64,000 bases of DNA from Candidatus Bathyarchaeota archaeon (GCA_026014615.1 JAOZHZ010000018.1:248001-312000); one strand, 5' to 3'; counted from the first letter of the stretch, positions 34,284-43,775 are shown. Program-made: numbers and translations. Notes: generated by a model from the sequence alone, not told the origin.

Positions 34284-36470
34284 TCATGGGTACACATATA
34301 CTCCGTCGATTTCTTCGCCAAAGAAATCTTGAATCAGCTCTGCATGTATTGCGGCAGGGTCTATATCCGCGAATAGGTCAGGATGGAAACATTTCGCGAA
34401 ATAAAGCCACCCAGCAGGGTACTGTACACCTGTGGCGACGCAGTCATTGTAGGTATGGACACGCCCTTCTTTAACAGCTGTTACATCACTTAATATGGGA
34501 TTGTCCATTATTTGATTTCGTGCGTACTGGTGTATTTGTAGATTGCTTCCGCCATATGCGCTGACAATTATTACATCAGGATTCGCTTCGATAATGTATT
34601 CAGCGCTCAATTCAGGGTACATAACTGTAGAATTAACAGCGATGTTTATTCCACCACAAGCAACCAGCCGATCATTTGCGTTACTTCCGTTAGTCATAGT
34701 AAGCCAACCATAGTCCATGAGTGCCAAGTAGAAAGTCGGTCTCTCGCTGTCAGTTACATTCTCGAGTCGCGTGGTGATAAGGGATGTGTACTGGTCGATG
34801 GTACCAATGATTTCTGCGGCTCTATCGGTTTTGTTAAGTATTTGACCGAAATTGGTTATAATTGTAGTTAAGCGAGAGGGGGTGCCTGAATCTTCCATTA
34901 TCACCTGTAAACCAGCGGCTTTGATTTTATTGAGGGTTTCATCTCCATAATAGAATATGGCACTGTCAACAACTACCAAGTCAGGCTTCAACTCAAACAT
35001 TATTTCAAGGTTGGGAGTCAGTGAATTTCCTACGTTGGTTTTTTCTAAAATTGAACGGGGGTAACCTTCAAATGCGTCTGGGCGGCCTACGATTTGGTCC
35101 TCGCAGCCTAAGGCGCATATCACGCCAGTTAAGCCATCATTAAGGCATGCAATGCGGTTTATAGGCAGAGTCAAAGTAACAGGTGTATCAGTTGAATCTA
35201 CTATAGTAACAGTATCAGGATACGCGTAAAGCCCCTCTAATTGAACTCCATAGAATTCCTGCATTAATTCAGAAAGCACAGCATCAGGGTCAATGTCGGC
35301 AAACAAACCAGGGTGTAACCACGTGACCCAATACAGCATACCAACAGGATGGCGGATACCGTTGAAGAGTACATAGTCAAAAAGATAAACTCTATTATTT
35401 GCAACAGCCTTTGTATCACTCAATCCTGCACGGCTAAGAAGTTCATCTCGTATAGTCTGGCAGGTTGTCAAGTTACTATCAGAAAAAAGCTTGATAATTA
35501 CGTCAGGATTTTTATCCAATACATATTCAGGGCTCACTTCAGGGTATCCGCCCGCTTCAAGCTCAGCAGCGATGTTTATTCCGCCAGCGGCAACAAGATT
35601 ATCATGGCTTATGCTTCCTTCTGAAGAAGTCTGCCAATTTGCCCAAGATTGTTCAAGATAAACCAAAGGCTTCTCACTGTCAGTCAAGTTTCCAAGCCGT
35701 TCACTAACAATGTTTTCATAGTAATCCATGAAGTCAATAATAGTTTGAGCCCGCGTCTCGTTATCAAAGATAGTTCCCAAATACCGAAGAATCTCAGTAA
35801 TCCGCGTGTAATTACCCGTCTCGTCGATAATCAAAGGAATGCCAGCGTCCTTTAGCTCTTGCATCCCTTTCGTATTGTACGATACTGTAGTATCAGAAAG
35901 AACCAAGTCGGGCTCAAGTTCCAACACCAGTTCCGTGTTAAACGAGTACCCTGTGTTACTCACAACAGGTATGTCTAAAACCGAAGGGGGAAAAGTGCAG
36001 GTTTCAGAACGTCCTACTATAGTATCTGCGCCGCCCATTACGTAAACTAGTTCAGTTAGACTATGGTCAAAAAGTACAACACGTTTCAGAGGAAGATTTA
36101 ATGTAACTTGAGCACCAGTTACATCAGTGACGACAAAAGTTTTGTTTTGGATTTCAACTGCAGGAGTTGGCGACGGCGAAGATTGCGTAGGGCTTGGACG
36201 GGGCGTTACAATTGGCGTTGGAGATGCTGAAGGAGACGGTGAAGCAGTAGGTGTCGTAGGTGTTGGCGTCGGGCTTGAAGTTGGTGTAGAAGAAAATTGT
36301 GGTGTAGCTGCGGGTGTTGGTGAAGGGGTAGCAGAAGGTACAGACGAAAGTGTTGGCGAAGGTGACGGAGAAGGTGGTGCGGAGTAAAGTACGTTATAGG
36401 CGCCGTAAACAGAGACACCAACAACCAAAACAACCAGTACTACCGCCAAAATCACAACATTCCGCTTCAA
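34284..36470 (-). CDS. Tandem BtuF/FecB-type substrate-binding protein, membrane-anchored
   Basis: The 728-aa product has an N-terminal membrane anchor (residues about 5-28), a Pro/Ser/Thr-rich linker (32-105) and two copies of a BtuF/TroA-like domain. Copy one (about 108-395) starts [20 protein letters not shown] and copy two (about 412-728) starts [19 protein letters not shown]. Each copy carries the family's LTELV or LTGVI motif plus a GR[SP]-like site after the first strand. These domains bind cobamides, hemes or iron-siderophores and pass them to an ABC importer. A single chain with two domains is uncommon; the neighbouring CobN and CbiZ genes make cobamide the best guess. Confidence 0.82.
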   Translation of the reverse strand: MKRNVVILAVVLVVLVVGVSVYGAYNVLYSAPPSPSPSPTLSSVPSATPSPTPAATPQFSSTPTSSPTPTPTTPTASPSPSASPTPIVTPRPSPTQSSPSPTPAVEIQNKTFVVTDVTGAQVTLNLPLKRVVLFDHSLTELVYVMGGADTIVGRSETCTFPPSVLDIPVVSNTGYSFNTELVLELEPDLVLSDTTVSYNTKGMQELKDAGIPLIIDETGNYTRITEILRYLGTIFDNETRAQTIIDFMDYYENIVSERLGNLTDSEKPLVYLEQSWANWQTSSEGSISHDNLVAAGGINIAAELEAGGYPEVSPEYVLDKNPDVIIKLFSDSNLTTCQTIRDELLSRAGLSDTKAVANNRVYLFDYVLFNGIRHPVGMLYWVTWLHPGLFADIDPDAVLSELMQEFYGVQLEGLYAYPDTVTIVDSTDTPVTLTLPINRIACLNDGLTGVICALGCEDQIVGRPDAFEGYPRSILEKTNVGNSLTPNLEIMFELKPDLVVVDSAIFYYGDETLNKIKAAGLQVIMEDSGTPSRLTTIITNFGQILNKTDRAAEIIGTIDQYTSLITTRLENVTDSERPTFYLALMDYGWLTMTNGSNANDRLVACGGINIAVNSTVMYPELSAEYIIEANPDVIIVSAYGGSNLQIHQYARNQIMDNPILSDVTAVKEGRVHTYNDCVATGVQYPAGWLYFAKCFHPDLFADIDPAAIHAELIQDFFGEEIDGVYVYP

Positions 36471-36520
36471 AACAACACACCCCCAGACGCAAAATTAACC
36501 CCACAATGGCTTAAAATATT

Positions 36521-36559
36521 CAGAATCTGTGTCTGTGTTATTCTGTGCGGATATAAAAC
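36521..36559 (-). promoter_or_regulatory. TATA box and overlapping inverted repeat of the cobamide operon
   Basis: AGTTTTATAT (minus strand, 36551-36560) is about 80 bases before the start at 36470. CAGAAT (36521-36526) and ATTCTG (36540-36545) form an inverted repeat that would span the transcription start. A metal- or cobamide-responsive repressor site is possible. Confidence 0.45.
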
Positions 36560-36715
36560 TAAAAGGTTGAGATTTAGATTGCTGTTTTTTGGCTGCAATT
36601 TCCCATTCCCCATGCGGATGGATTATCCAGCCATGTATATAAAGCCTAGTTTAACACGAGTTAACCAGGAGTTGATTAAGAAGCAGAATCTGACAAAGCG
36701 TCAAAGGGGGAAACA

Positions 36716-36793
36716 TGGTGCTCCGGCCGGGATTCGAACCCGGGTCCGTGACTCGAGAGGCCACTATACTTGGCCGGACTATACTACCGGAGC
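36716..36793 (-). tRNA. tRNA-Glu (CTC)
   Basis: The minus strand folds into a clean cloverleaf. The acceptor GCTCCGG pairs with CCGGAGC, the anticodon stem GTGGC/GTCAC carries loop CTCTCGA (anticodon CTC), and the T-arm CCGGG-TTCGAAT-CCCGG is present. The discriminator is A and CCA is encoded (36716-36718). No intron is needed. It lies upstream of the thermosome 1 gene's 3' end. Confidence 0.95.
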
Positions 36794-36927
36794 ACACTCC
36801 TTGATGCGGTAGCGAACATACTCAAATCGCTCTTCATTAATTTACTTTCCCCTCCAAAACAGGAGCAAAACCGCCATCGCCAACCCCAAACAAACGTACC
36901 CAACAACACCAAAAAAGCATAAAAAAG

Positions 36928-36968
36928 AACAAGAAAGAACCATTTTGTTTCTGCTTACAAATTCACAA
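36928..36968. repeat. Left arm of the inverted repeat flanking the thermosome 1 gene
   Basis: This 41-bp sequence matches the reverse complement of 38765-38805 at 40 of 41 positions. It starts AACAAGAAAG and its core includes CATTTTGTTTCTGCTTAC. It lies just past the 3' end of the thermosome gene (stop near 36992). Confidence 0.9.
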
Positions 36969-36991
36969 CAAAAAGGAAAAAGGGGGGAAGC

Positions 36992-38641
36992 TTACTCTTC
37001 ACCCATACCGCCGGGCATGCCGCCTGGACCGCCAGGGCCGCCTTTTGGTTTGGAGCTTGCGATGACGTCGTCGATGCGTAGGATCATGCTTGCGGATTCA
37101 GCTGCGGATTTTATGGCTTGTTCTTTGACAACTATGGGTTCGATGACGCCGTTGTCTACGCTGTTTTGGATTTTGCCTGTGAACACGTTTATGCCTTGGT
37201 ATTTGCCGTCGTCTTTGTCGTGTGCTGACCTTAAGGAGACAAGAATGTCGATGGGTTCGAGTCCTGCGTTTTCTGCTAGCGAGCGGGGGATGACTTCCAT
37301 GGCGTCTGCGAAGGCTTCTATGGAAAGTTGTTCTCGTCCGCCGACTTTGTTTGCGTATTTACGCAGTTCCTTTGCAACTTCAATTTCAATTGCACCGCCG
37401 CCTGCAACGATTTTGCTGTTCTCAACCACATCAGAGACCACTGAGAGTGAGTCTGTCATTGCACGTTCTGCTTCATCAACCATACGTTCGAGTCCTGCAC
37501 GGATAAGAATGGCTACGCTGTGAGGGTCTTTGCATTTTTCGACAAAAATCATTTTGTCGTCGCCGATTTTGCGTTCTTCCACCATGCCTGCGGTGCCGAG
37601 GTCTGTGACTTTGATGTCTTCAATGTTGCTGGTTACTTTGCCTCCTGTTGCGCGTGCAAGTTTTTCCATGTCAGATTCTTTGACGCGGCGTGCTGCCATG
37701 ATGCCTACTTTTGCCAAGTAGTGCTGTACCATGTCGTCGATGCCTTTTTGGCAGAACACTACGTCTGCGCCTGCAGCTTTGATTTTGGTTGCCATTTTTT
37801 CAAGCATGCTGTTTTCTTGGTCTAGGAACGCTTTCATCTGGGTTGGGTCGCGGATGCGGATTTCAGCGCTTATCTCGGTTTTCTCGATTTCCAACGCAGA
37901 ATCCAGCAGGGCGATTTTTGCGTTTTCTTTTTTGCGGGGCATACCGGGGTGAACGATTTCTTTGTCCACAATTATGCCTTGAACTAACTGTGTTTCGAGC
38001 AGGCTTTTGCCGGTTTTTTTAATCAGCTGGATGTTGTCGATGTCGGCGATTTTTTTGTCTCCGAGTTGTTCTGCTACTTGGCTAACTGCGTCGATGGCTA
38101 TTTCTGCCAAGTGTTCTTTGGCGCCGCCAACGGCTTTGCTGCCCATGGATGTTAATGCAACTTTGAGCATGGCTTTTTTGTCTTTTACGTCAATTGGAAC
38201 TGCGTTTTTCTCAACAACTTCGATGGCTTTTTGTGCTGCTTTTCGGTATCCGCTTACTAGAAGTGTGGGGTGAATGTTCTGTTCGAGGAGTTCTTCTGCT
38301 TTTTTGAGCAGTTCGCTTGCGAGGACGACTGCGGTTGTTGTTCCGTCGCCAACCATGTCGTCTTGGGTTTTGGCGATTTCAACCATCATTTTTGCTGCTG
38401 GGTGTTCAACTTCGATTTCGTTGAGGATGGTTGCGCCGTCGTTGGTTATTGTGATGTCGCCGAGGTTGTCGATGAGCATTTTGTCCATACCGCGGGGTCC
38501 AAGTGTGGTTTTGAGGACTTCGCCGACTACGCGGGCTGCCATGATGTTGTTTCGTTGGGCTTCTTTGCCTCTGCTTCTTGTTGTGCCTTCTTTGAGGATC
38601 AAGACTGGTTGTCCTGAGCCTGTAGTTGTTAAGTATGCCAT
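36992..38641 (-). CDS. Thermosome (group II chaperonin) subunit 1
   Basis: This 549-aa chaperonin starts at ATG 38641 ([13 protein letters not shown]), preceded by AAAGAGGTTAATG. It has the equatorial motifs [11 protein letters not shown] and [11 protein letters not shown], an apical domain with a long protrusion, and a C-terminal Gly/Met tail [13 protein letters not shown]. Thermosomes form double eight- or nine-membered rings that fold proteins using ATP. The second subunit gene lies at 50729. A TATA-like element on the minus strand near 38710 (TTTATATTC) precedes it. Both ends of the gene are framed by a 41-bp inverted repeat. Confidence 0.95.
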   Translation of the reverse strand: MAYLTTTGSGQPVLILKEGTTRSRGKEAQRNNIMAARVVGEVLKTTLGPRGMDKMLIDNLGDITITNDGATILNEIEVEHPAAKMMVEIAKTQDDMVGDGTTTAVVLASELLKKAEELLEQNIHPTLLVSGYRKAAQKAIEVVEKNAVPIDVKDKKAMLKVALTSMGSKAVGGAKEHLAEIAIDAVSQVAEQLGDKKIADIDNIQLIKKTGKSLLETQLVQGIIVDKEIVHPGMPRKKENAKIALLDSALEIEKTEISAEIRIRDPTQMKAFLDQENSMLEKMATKIKAAGADVVFCQKGIDDMVQHYLAKVGIMAARRVKESDMEKLARATGGKVTSNIEDIKVTDLGTAGMVEERKIGDDKMIFVEKCKDPHSVAILIRAGLERMVDEAERAMTDSLSVVSDVVENSKIVAGGGAIEIEVAKELRKYANKVGGREQLSIEAFADAMEVIPRSLAENAGLEPIDILVSLRSAHDKDDGKYQGINVFTGKIQNSVDNGVIEPIVVKEQAIKSAAESASMILRIDDVIASSKPKGGPGGPGGMPGGMGEE

Positions 38642-38764
38642 ATCATTAACCTCTTTTTTCCTGTATAGAACCTGTTTTATCGGATTTAAGCAAAAATCAA
38701 ACATGAATATAAACTTTAAGCCTTTCGCTGAACCTTGAGGAAGAAGGAAACGGTTGTTTTTCTT

Positions 38765-38805
38765 TTGTGAATTTGTAAGCAGAAACAAAATGGTTATTTC
38801 TTGTT
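38765..38805. repeat. Right arm of the inverted repeat flanking the thermosome 1 gene
   Basis: This is the partner of 36928-36968 with one mismatch. It lies upstream of the thermosome promoter, so the two copies enclose promoter and gene. The spacing between arms is about 1.8 kb. Confidence 0.9.
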
Positions 38806-38953
38806 AGTTTTTGTTATTTTTTGGGGCTTAGTTGCTTTGTTTCTTCGTTTGTCGGTTCCTTCGGGTGTAGTTGATGATTAAACGTTGAAAAACTGAAAGT
38901 TGTTAGGTTTGAAGCGTTGTATGGCAGCACGTGTTCTGTGAGGGTTATGTCCG
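38806..38953. other. Short AT-rich gap beside the right inverted-repeat arm
   Basis: No gene is visible. It follows the right repeat arm and precedes the pseudogene remnant. T-rich tracts (38806-38822) could end transcripts reading rightwards. Confidence 0.35.
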
Positions 38954-39224
38954 TTACCAGGCTATGTGTATTTCACCGCCGAAGATTGTAACGTGACCGT
39001 TTCCTGCAGTGCGTATTCGATTTACCGCATGGTCCCATACTCTACGTATGTATGTCCAGTCAAGTCAAGAATCATGTCCAAATTCAAGTTAAAGCTGCCT
39101 AAAGGAACCCCTAAATTGTAGGTGATGTCGTCTACAGATAAGTCTATTCGGAAAACCTTGAAGGTTCCCGCTGGCACCGTGATGTCTGGATTCCTTTGAA
39201 TATTCTAACATTTTTACAAACACT
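38954..39224 (-). pseudogene. Remnant of a beta-rich secreted protein, frameshifted
   Basis: Reading on the minus strand from about 39224, the frame gives a run including NPDITVPAGTFKVFRIDLS and YNLGVPLGSFNLNLDM, then stops after YVEYGTMR. One base out of frame the sequence continues with VNRIRTAGNGHVTIFGG and ends at 38954-38956. The two pieces read as a single beta domain broken by a frameshift. No start codon or signal peptide precedes it, so it is the C-terminal debris of a larger gene. The ITVPAGTF phrase is common in archaeal exported proteins. Confidence 0.55.
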
Positions 39225-39442
39225 TAAGGTTTCTTAACCAGAAAAGCAGGAAGAACCCTTACACAGTTTACTGAAACAACCTTAGTAAAACATCAGAGCA
39301 AAAAATGAGAACCGCTTTCCCGCCAACTAGCCTATATATTAAGGAATACAATAGTAGGTGTGTCGGAATTCTTCAAGAAGAGTCGAACCGCAAATAACTG
39401 CTTTTCAAGACGTTCTGGCAAACGAAAACGGGGATAGGAAGA
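39225..39442 (+). promoter_or_regulatory. Promoter region of the OB-fold protein gene
   Basis: CCTATATATTAAGG (about 39330-39343) is a strong TATA-like box about 100 bases upstream of the start at 39443. No other coding signal was found in this stretch. Confidence 0.5.
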
Positions 39443-40111
39443 TTGAACCAAAAAAAGCCGATAGCGATAATTGAAAGCCTCGCCTTTCTCTCAGTGAAAC
39501 ACAGCATTTTTCTTGCAGAACTATTCCAAGCAATAGTTGAAGCCAGAAAAAAAGGAAAAACCAACTGCCAAGAATTAACAATTGAATACAGAGGCAGCAT
39601 AAAACACGAAGCCATACTGCTAATCACCAAAGACACACAAGTCGTAGGGCAATTCCGAGTTGCTGAAGAATTTTTTCTGAAGAAAAACATCTGCTTTGAA
39701 AACTGGTTAAACACTGATAAAGTACGCAGACAAATAAGCAGGCAAAATGCATCACGGCTTGAAAGACAAATCAGGGACCTGAGGCACGGAATGAAAAAAG
39801 TCAACTTGGAAGCCGAAGTCATTGAAACAACAAAACCCACAACTGTTCAAACGCAATGGGGAAACAGCGCCACGGTAACCAACGCATGGATAGCAGATGA
39901 AACAGGAAAAATCAAACTGTGCCTATGGAACGAACTGACAAACATCGTTAACGTTGGGGACACCATACAAATTCAGAACGCCACTGTATCGACGTTCAAA
40001 GGGGAAAGACAACTGCACCTTGGAAAAGTCGGAACAGTCAACGTGCTACCCCGTACGGACCAAAATAAACAACAACTCAAAACGGTTGCCAAAAACACAA
40101 TCAAAGCCTAA
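39443..40111 (+). CDS. OB-fold single-stranded nucleic-acid-binding protein
   Basis: The 222-aa product has an N-terminal helical domain (1-115; IESLAFLSVKHSIFLAELFQAIVEARKKG) and a C-terminal OB fold (about 115-205). The OB fold shows VETTKPTTVQTQWGNSATVTNAWIADETGKIKLCLWNE and ends with GDTIQIQNATVSTFKGERQLHLGKVG, typical of the SOSS-B/RPA-like archaeal proteins that bind single-stranded DNA or RNA. The start is TTG 39443. The unusual N-terminal domain may be a multimerisation or protein-contact module. No operon partner is next to it. Confidence 0.75.
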   Translation: MNQKKPIAIIESLAFLSVKHSIFLAELFQAIVEARKKGKTNCQELTIEYRGSIKHEAILLITKDTQVVGQFRVAEEFFLKKNICFENWLNTDKVRRQISRQNASRLERQIRDLRHGMKKVNLEAEVIETTKPTTVQTQWGNSATVTNAWIADETGKIKLCLWNELTNIVNVGDTIQIQNATVSTFKGERQLHLGKVGTVNVLPRTDQNKQQLKTVAKNTIKA

Positions 40112-40176
40112 CTGGTGCCATCACTAAAAAAAGACTAAAAAAACTGCCAAACTGGCTCAAACAGCCTTTTCCTGAA

Positions 40177-40311
40177 TCAATGTTTTATCACTAGCATGTG
40201 TCCTTTATGTTTTACCATTCGGTGTATTCGCAACTCTTCAGGAGTCGAAAAACAGGCGTGGCATAATCTGCATTTAAACGAACAGTTGATGAAAATGTAG
40301 TTATTCAACAT
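40177..40311 (-). CDS. Small C2H2 zinc-finger protein
   Basis: The 44-aa product (from ATG 40311) holds KCRLCHACFSTPEELRIHRMVKH. Cys14 and Cys17, then His30 and His35, match the C-x2-C-x12-H-x4-H pattern of classical zinc fingers. A longer frame starts at 40359 but adds only basic residues. Such one-finger mini-proteins occur in many archaea and their partners are unknown. It converges on the OB-fold gene. Confidence 0.65.
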   Translation of the reverse strand: MLNNYIFINCSFKCRLCHACFSTPEELRIHRMVKHKGHMLVIKH

Positions 40312-40748
40312 TGGCACCCGGTTATACTGAAGTTGCGCTCTTCTTCTTGTTGTCCGCAAAAACTTTCTTAGTGGTTTTATTTATCATAGTGCAATTAGTT
40401 CGCACGGATGACGTACATCTTCGACAGTTTTTAACTAAACCCGCTCTCAACATACACATATCAGTTACCCTCTCTTTTTTGCATATCTTGAAAAGAATCG
40501 GTTATTCGGTTTGCTAAGCCGAGATTTATAAGAGAAACTCTTCATCTACGAATGCTCCGCCACACTTATAAAGTCATTTGCCAAAAAAACCTACTCTAAA
40601 TTCAAAAAATAATTCCCCACACAGAAAACAAAAACAAACATAAAAAAAGAAATAAAACATTTCTTTGAAAAAAATAAATCTCCAGTTTTGGTGGTGCTAC
40701 ACTAATATAGTCGCCCGCACTTCTCTATTGAAGAGACTATAAAATCTT
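40312..40748. other. AT-rich non-coding stretch
   Basis: No gene is visible in 437 bases. The composition is strongly AT-rich between 40560 and 40680, with A-rich runs. A TATA-like ACTATAAAATC lies at 40735-40745. Confidence 0.4.
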
Positions 40749-40982
40749 ATGAAAAAGGTGGATACACCGAGCAATATGGGTGTGTCACTTTTTCTTCGCA
40801 TCAATGACAAAAGCCAGCAGTATAGAAAACGCAGTTACGAGAGGGAAATGATGGGTAAACAAAGAGTCTTGCATAAGATGATTTCACCTTCCAAGAGTTA
40901 TGTGCTAAGCGTAGCCGTTAAGCTGCAGGAAACCGCGACCAAAATCGTCACACCATGTAAAACTAAGAGGCATGTAATTTGA
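40749..40982 (+). CDS. Weakly supported 77-codon frame before the LysW-like gene
   Basis: A frame from ATG 40749 to TGA 40980-40982 encodes a basic, serine/lysine-rich peptide with no motif. It lies behind a TATA-like box and overlaps the next gene by four bases. The amino acid composition is not convincing and no family is recognised. It is listed only because the spacing is tidy. Confidence 0.25.
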   Translation: MKKVDTPSNMGVSLFLRINDKSQQYRKRSYEREMMGKQRVLHKMISPSKSYVLSVAVKLQETATKIVTPCKTKRHVI

Positions 40983-41149
40983 TAATTAAATGTTTAGAAT
41001 GTGGGAACACCTTCAAAATCGAAAAGGTACCGAATGACAATTTAGTAACTTGCCCCGTCTGCGAAACAGATTACAGCGTACAAATCGAAGATGGAAAAGC
41101 AAAAGTAACGGATTTTGTGTACGAAAATGAAGACTTCGGCGAGCTTTAA
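40979..41149 (+). CDS. LysW-like small carrier protein
   Basis: The 56-aa product (TTG 40979) is preceded by AAGAGG. It has a zinc ribbon from Cys5 and Cys8 (CLECG) plus Cys25 and Cys28 (CPVCE), and ends in ENEDFGEL. LysW carriers hold the growing amino acid on the last Glu of an EDWGE tail; here the tail is EDFGE followed by one extra leucine. That difference would move the carboxyl away from the end, so either the leucine is processed or this is a relative with another role. No lysine or arginine biosynthesis genes lie nearby. Confidence 0.7.
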   Translation: MIIKCLECGNTFKIEKVPNDNLVTCPVCETDYSVQIEDGKAKVTDFVYENEDFGEL

Positions 41150-41231
41150 CCGCAACGAATTTTGGGATACCTACGTCTGATTGCTTTCAAGAAAAATTGA
41201 GAAGAAAACAAGGCAGGTAAACAAAACAGGT

Positions 41232-41489
41232 TTAGTTTGCTAGCTCAACTGTTGTTCCAATGGCTTGGCCTGGAACCCCATGTGTGAATCGGACACGAAC
41301 TAAGCCGTTTTTGCCATGCAGCCCAACAATTTTTCCAGTCAACACACAGTTTCCCTGCGTCCACGTAACTTTTCGCCCGATAAGTTGACCTACTGATGCC
41401 AGTTCAAATTGGACCAAACATTCTTTTGACCTCTGCATTTTTGGACCGACTCGATAGTTTATTATTCTTCCATCAAATTGTGTAGTCAA
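41232..41489 (-). CDS. rpl35ae: 50S ribosomal protein L35Ae
   Basis: The 85-aa product matches archaeal L35Ae: GRIINYRVGPKMQRSKECLVQFE at the start and GKIVGLHGKNGLVRVRFTHGVPGQAIG in the second half. It is a large-subunit protein of archaea and eukaryotes. The length is typical. It is encoded alone on the minus strand between a LysW-like gene and the MoaD-like gene; the intergenic bases upstream are AT-rich but hold no obvious box. Confidence 0.92.
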   Translation of the reverse strand: MTTQFDGRIINYRVGPKMQRSKECLVQFELASVGQLIGRKVTWTQGNCVLTGKIVGLHGKNGLVRVRFTHGVPGQAIGTTVELAN

Positions 41490-41683
41490 AATTGTACACG
41501 CTTCTGCGACCCTGCTTAAAGCAGGGCGTAATTCTTAAAGGGTTCTATACGCCTACGGGATTGTCAGCTTCAAATGAAAGAGCCACCGAAAAAACTTCGT
41601 TTAGCCATGACTCAGAAGCATGTGACGATACATAACAGTTTAATCACGCCAACACCCGTTAATACCGTAAGGCGGCGTTTGCG

Positions 41684-41974
41684 TTGCAGGTTTCCGTTCG
41701 CTTCTTCACCGTGCTCAGGGAAGTCACAAGCAAAAAAGAAGACACTATAGAGTTCCCCGACGAAAAAGTCACCATCGCCGCCGCCCTCAAAGCGTTAGCC
41801 GACCGCTACGGAAAACCCTTCACCGACTACGTCTACGACCCCAACAACGGCAACGTGAAAGGTTTTTTACAGTTTTTCATAAACGGACGAAGTACATCCG
41901 CCACAGAAGGATTAGAAAGCAAACTACAGGACGGGGATGTTTTGGCGATTGTTCCTCCTGTCGGCGGCGGATAA
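41684..41974 (+). CDS. MoaD/SAMP-family ubiquitin-like protein
   Basis: The 96-aa product starts at TTG 41684, behind AAGGCGG. It is a beta-grasp protein with SVRFFTVLREVTSKKEDTIEF at the front and the C-terminal phrase DGDVLAIVPPVGGG. The di-glycine end is the reactive thiocarboxylate or conjugation site of MoaD and archaeal SAMPs. Here three glycines close the protein. It may serve molybdopterin synthesis, tRNA thiolation or protein conjugation. No moaE or elsA gene is next to it. Confidence 0.88.
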   Translation: MQVSVRFFTVLREVTSKKEDTIEFPDEKVTIAAALKALADRYGKPFTDYVYDPNNGNVKGFLQFFINGRSTSATEGLESKLQDGDVLAIVPPVGGG

Positions 41975-41990
41975 AAAAGCGTCGAGCAGG

Positions 41991-43775
41991 TTAGAAGGCG
42001 AAGAGGGGCGAACGTTTGCGCATAGCCGTGATGTACTCTTTTAGAACTTGCTGTTCTTCCTCACTTAGTTTATCGGCGTAGACGTTTTGGAAAGCCCGAA
42101 CGTCAGGTTCAGGAACCTTCACAAACAAGACATCCCGCTCAAATACGTGCCTGCCTACTGTAGGTTTATCCATAGAAACTGCGACTTGCATACCCTGCGT
42201 GGCTTCGGGAACCGACTTGCCTTTATCTTGAATCTGCTGAAGCTCCCCGATATCGTTGCCGTCTTCGGCGCGTATCAGGTTCGTTTTAGATTTAAGCTTT
42301 CCCGCTAAAACCTCTACGCCAAATATGGCAGGTTTAACTCTGCGAAACACGTATCCTGGGATAACGGTGATTTTTGCGGGTTTAACCAGCTTCTCAAGTT
42401 CAGCCTCAACTTTAGCTTCACTTTTCGATTTAACCCAGTCCACGTAGTTCTCAATCATATGGTAAACGATTTGTTCCCTAAAAATCTTAATCCGCCTAGA
42501 CTGAGCTTCTTCTTCCGCATCAGGCAAAATTTTAACCCCAAACGCCAAAATAACACCCTGCAACGGGTCATGGGACCTCACAGCGGAAGCCTCAATTATG
42601 TCACGTTTGGACACGTCACCTACATCGGCAATGCGTATCTGCACATCGTTCTGTCTGAGCATCTCAGCGATAGCTTCCAGCGAACCCAACGTATCTGCCT
42701 TCAAAATTATGCCTTCCACTTGGGTGGCGATGCGGATTTTCTTAATTTCATCCTCAATTATCTTCACGTACTTGTTAGGCGTTTCACCCTCAGCCACCGC
42801 ATAAAGCGGCGCTCCAGCCAAGGCGCCCTCCAAGTCAGAAGCAACAATCTTCACACCCGCCGCCGCAAACACATGGTCAACTGACGAGAACTTGTCCCGT
42901 GGGTCACGCATCTCATCCAGAGGTTTAGGCACAAGAATCGCTCTTATCGGAGTAACTATGGGTTTTTCTTTGCCGCCGATGACTATGACGTCGTCTTTGT
43001 TTAGGGTACCATCGTAGATTATGGCGTTAAGCGTCAACCCTAACCCGGCTTCCTCTTTGACTTCAAGAACTGAGCCTTTGGCTGCGCCTTCGGTGGTTTG
43101 CAGCTGCTTTTTGAGGTACTGCTGCGTCAACCCAATAAGAACCATAAGAAGCTCGGGAACGCCTTCGCCTGTTTTGGCACTGACAGGCACCAAAGCAACA
43201 GTGGAGGTGAAGTCGCGTATATGGTCAAAGCGGTCAGTGTTAATTTTCTGTCGAGAAAAAGTACCCATGACGTCATAGAGTTTGTTGTCTAAATCCTCTT
43301 TGACATAACTATTCTGTTTAGCGTAAGCCTTAAAGAAAGGCGAATCAGGCTCCGACTTCCAGCCTGGAACACGGTCAATCTTGTTCACAGCCACAATAAA
43401 CGGCGTCTTACGCGCCTTCAAAATCTCACTACACTCGTAGGTTTGAGCTTCAAAACCCCGCAAAGCATCAATCACAAGAATAGCAATGTCGGCAACGCTT
43501 CCGCCTCTGCGCCGCAGATTCGTGAAAGCCTCATGCCCTGGCGTGTCAACAACCAGCAAACCTGGAATTTCGATACCACCTTTCATGGCAGCCGAGAGTT
43601 GTGTACCAATGAGTCGCTGCAGGGTTTCTACGGGGAAGAAGCTGGCGCCGATGTGTTGGGTTATGCCTCCGGCTTCTCGGGCTTGGACGCTGGTTTTTCG
43701 GATTCTGTCAAGCAGCAGGGTTTTGCCGCTGTCTACGTGTCCGAGAACGCATACAATTGGTTGACGAATGGGCAT
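41991..43775 (-). CDS. Translation initiation factor aIF5B
   Basis: The 594-aa GTPase has GHVDSGKT (residues 12-19), switch II VVDTPGHE, and NKID, followed by beta-barrel domains and the C-terminal domain (IIEASAVRSHDPLQGVILAFGVKIL and onward). The sequence matches archaeal aIF5B/IF2, which joins the ribosomal subunits and places initiator tRNA. The length is typical for archaea, without the long N-terminal region of eukaryotes. The 3' end converges on the MoaD-like gene. Confidence 0.93.
   Translation of the reverse strand: MPIRQPIVCVLGHVDSGKTLLLDRIRKTSVQAREAGGITQHIGASFFPVETLQRLIGTQLSAAMKGGIEIPGLLVVDTPGHEAFTNLRRRGGSVADIAILVIDALRGFEAQTYECSEILKARKTPFIVAVNKIDRVPGWKSEPDSPFFKAYAKQNSYVKEDLDNKLYDVMGTFSRQKINTDRFDHIRDFTSTVALVPVSAKTGEGVPELLMVLIGLTQQYLKKQLQTTEGAAKGSVLEVKEEAGLGLTLNAIIYDGTLNKDDVIVIGGKEKPIVTPIRAILVPKPLDEMRDPRDKFSSVDHVFAAAGVKIVASDLEGALAGAPLYAVAEGETPNKYVKIIEDEIKKIRIATQVEGIILKADTLGSLEAIAEMLRQNDVQIRIADVGDVSKRDIIEASAVRSHDPLQGVILAFGVKILPDAEEEAQSRRIKIFREQIVYHMIENYVDWVKSKSEAKVEAELEKLVKPAKITVIPGYVFRRVKPAIFGVEVLAGKLKSKTNLIRAEDGNDIGELQQIQDKGKSVPEATQGMQVAVSMDKPTVGRHVFERDVLFVKVPEPDVRAFQNVYADKLSEEEQQVLKEYITAMRKRSPLFAF

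Noticed and set aside
36127..36433. Long frames rich in Gly/Val or Leu/His on both strands
   Set aside because: They are shadows of the Pro/Ser/Thr-rich linker of the double binding protein; low-complexity codons open the other frames.
36567..36812. A plus-strand frame with a plausible start
   Set aside because: It runs through the antisense of tRNA-Glu (36716-36793) and has no motif or ribosome-binding site.
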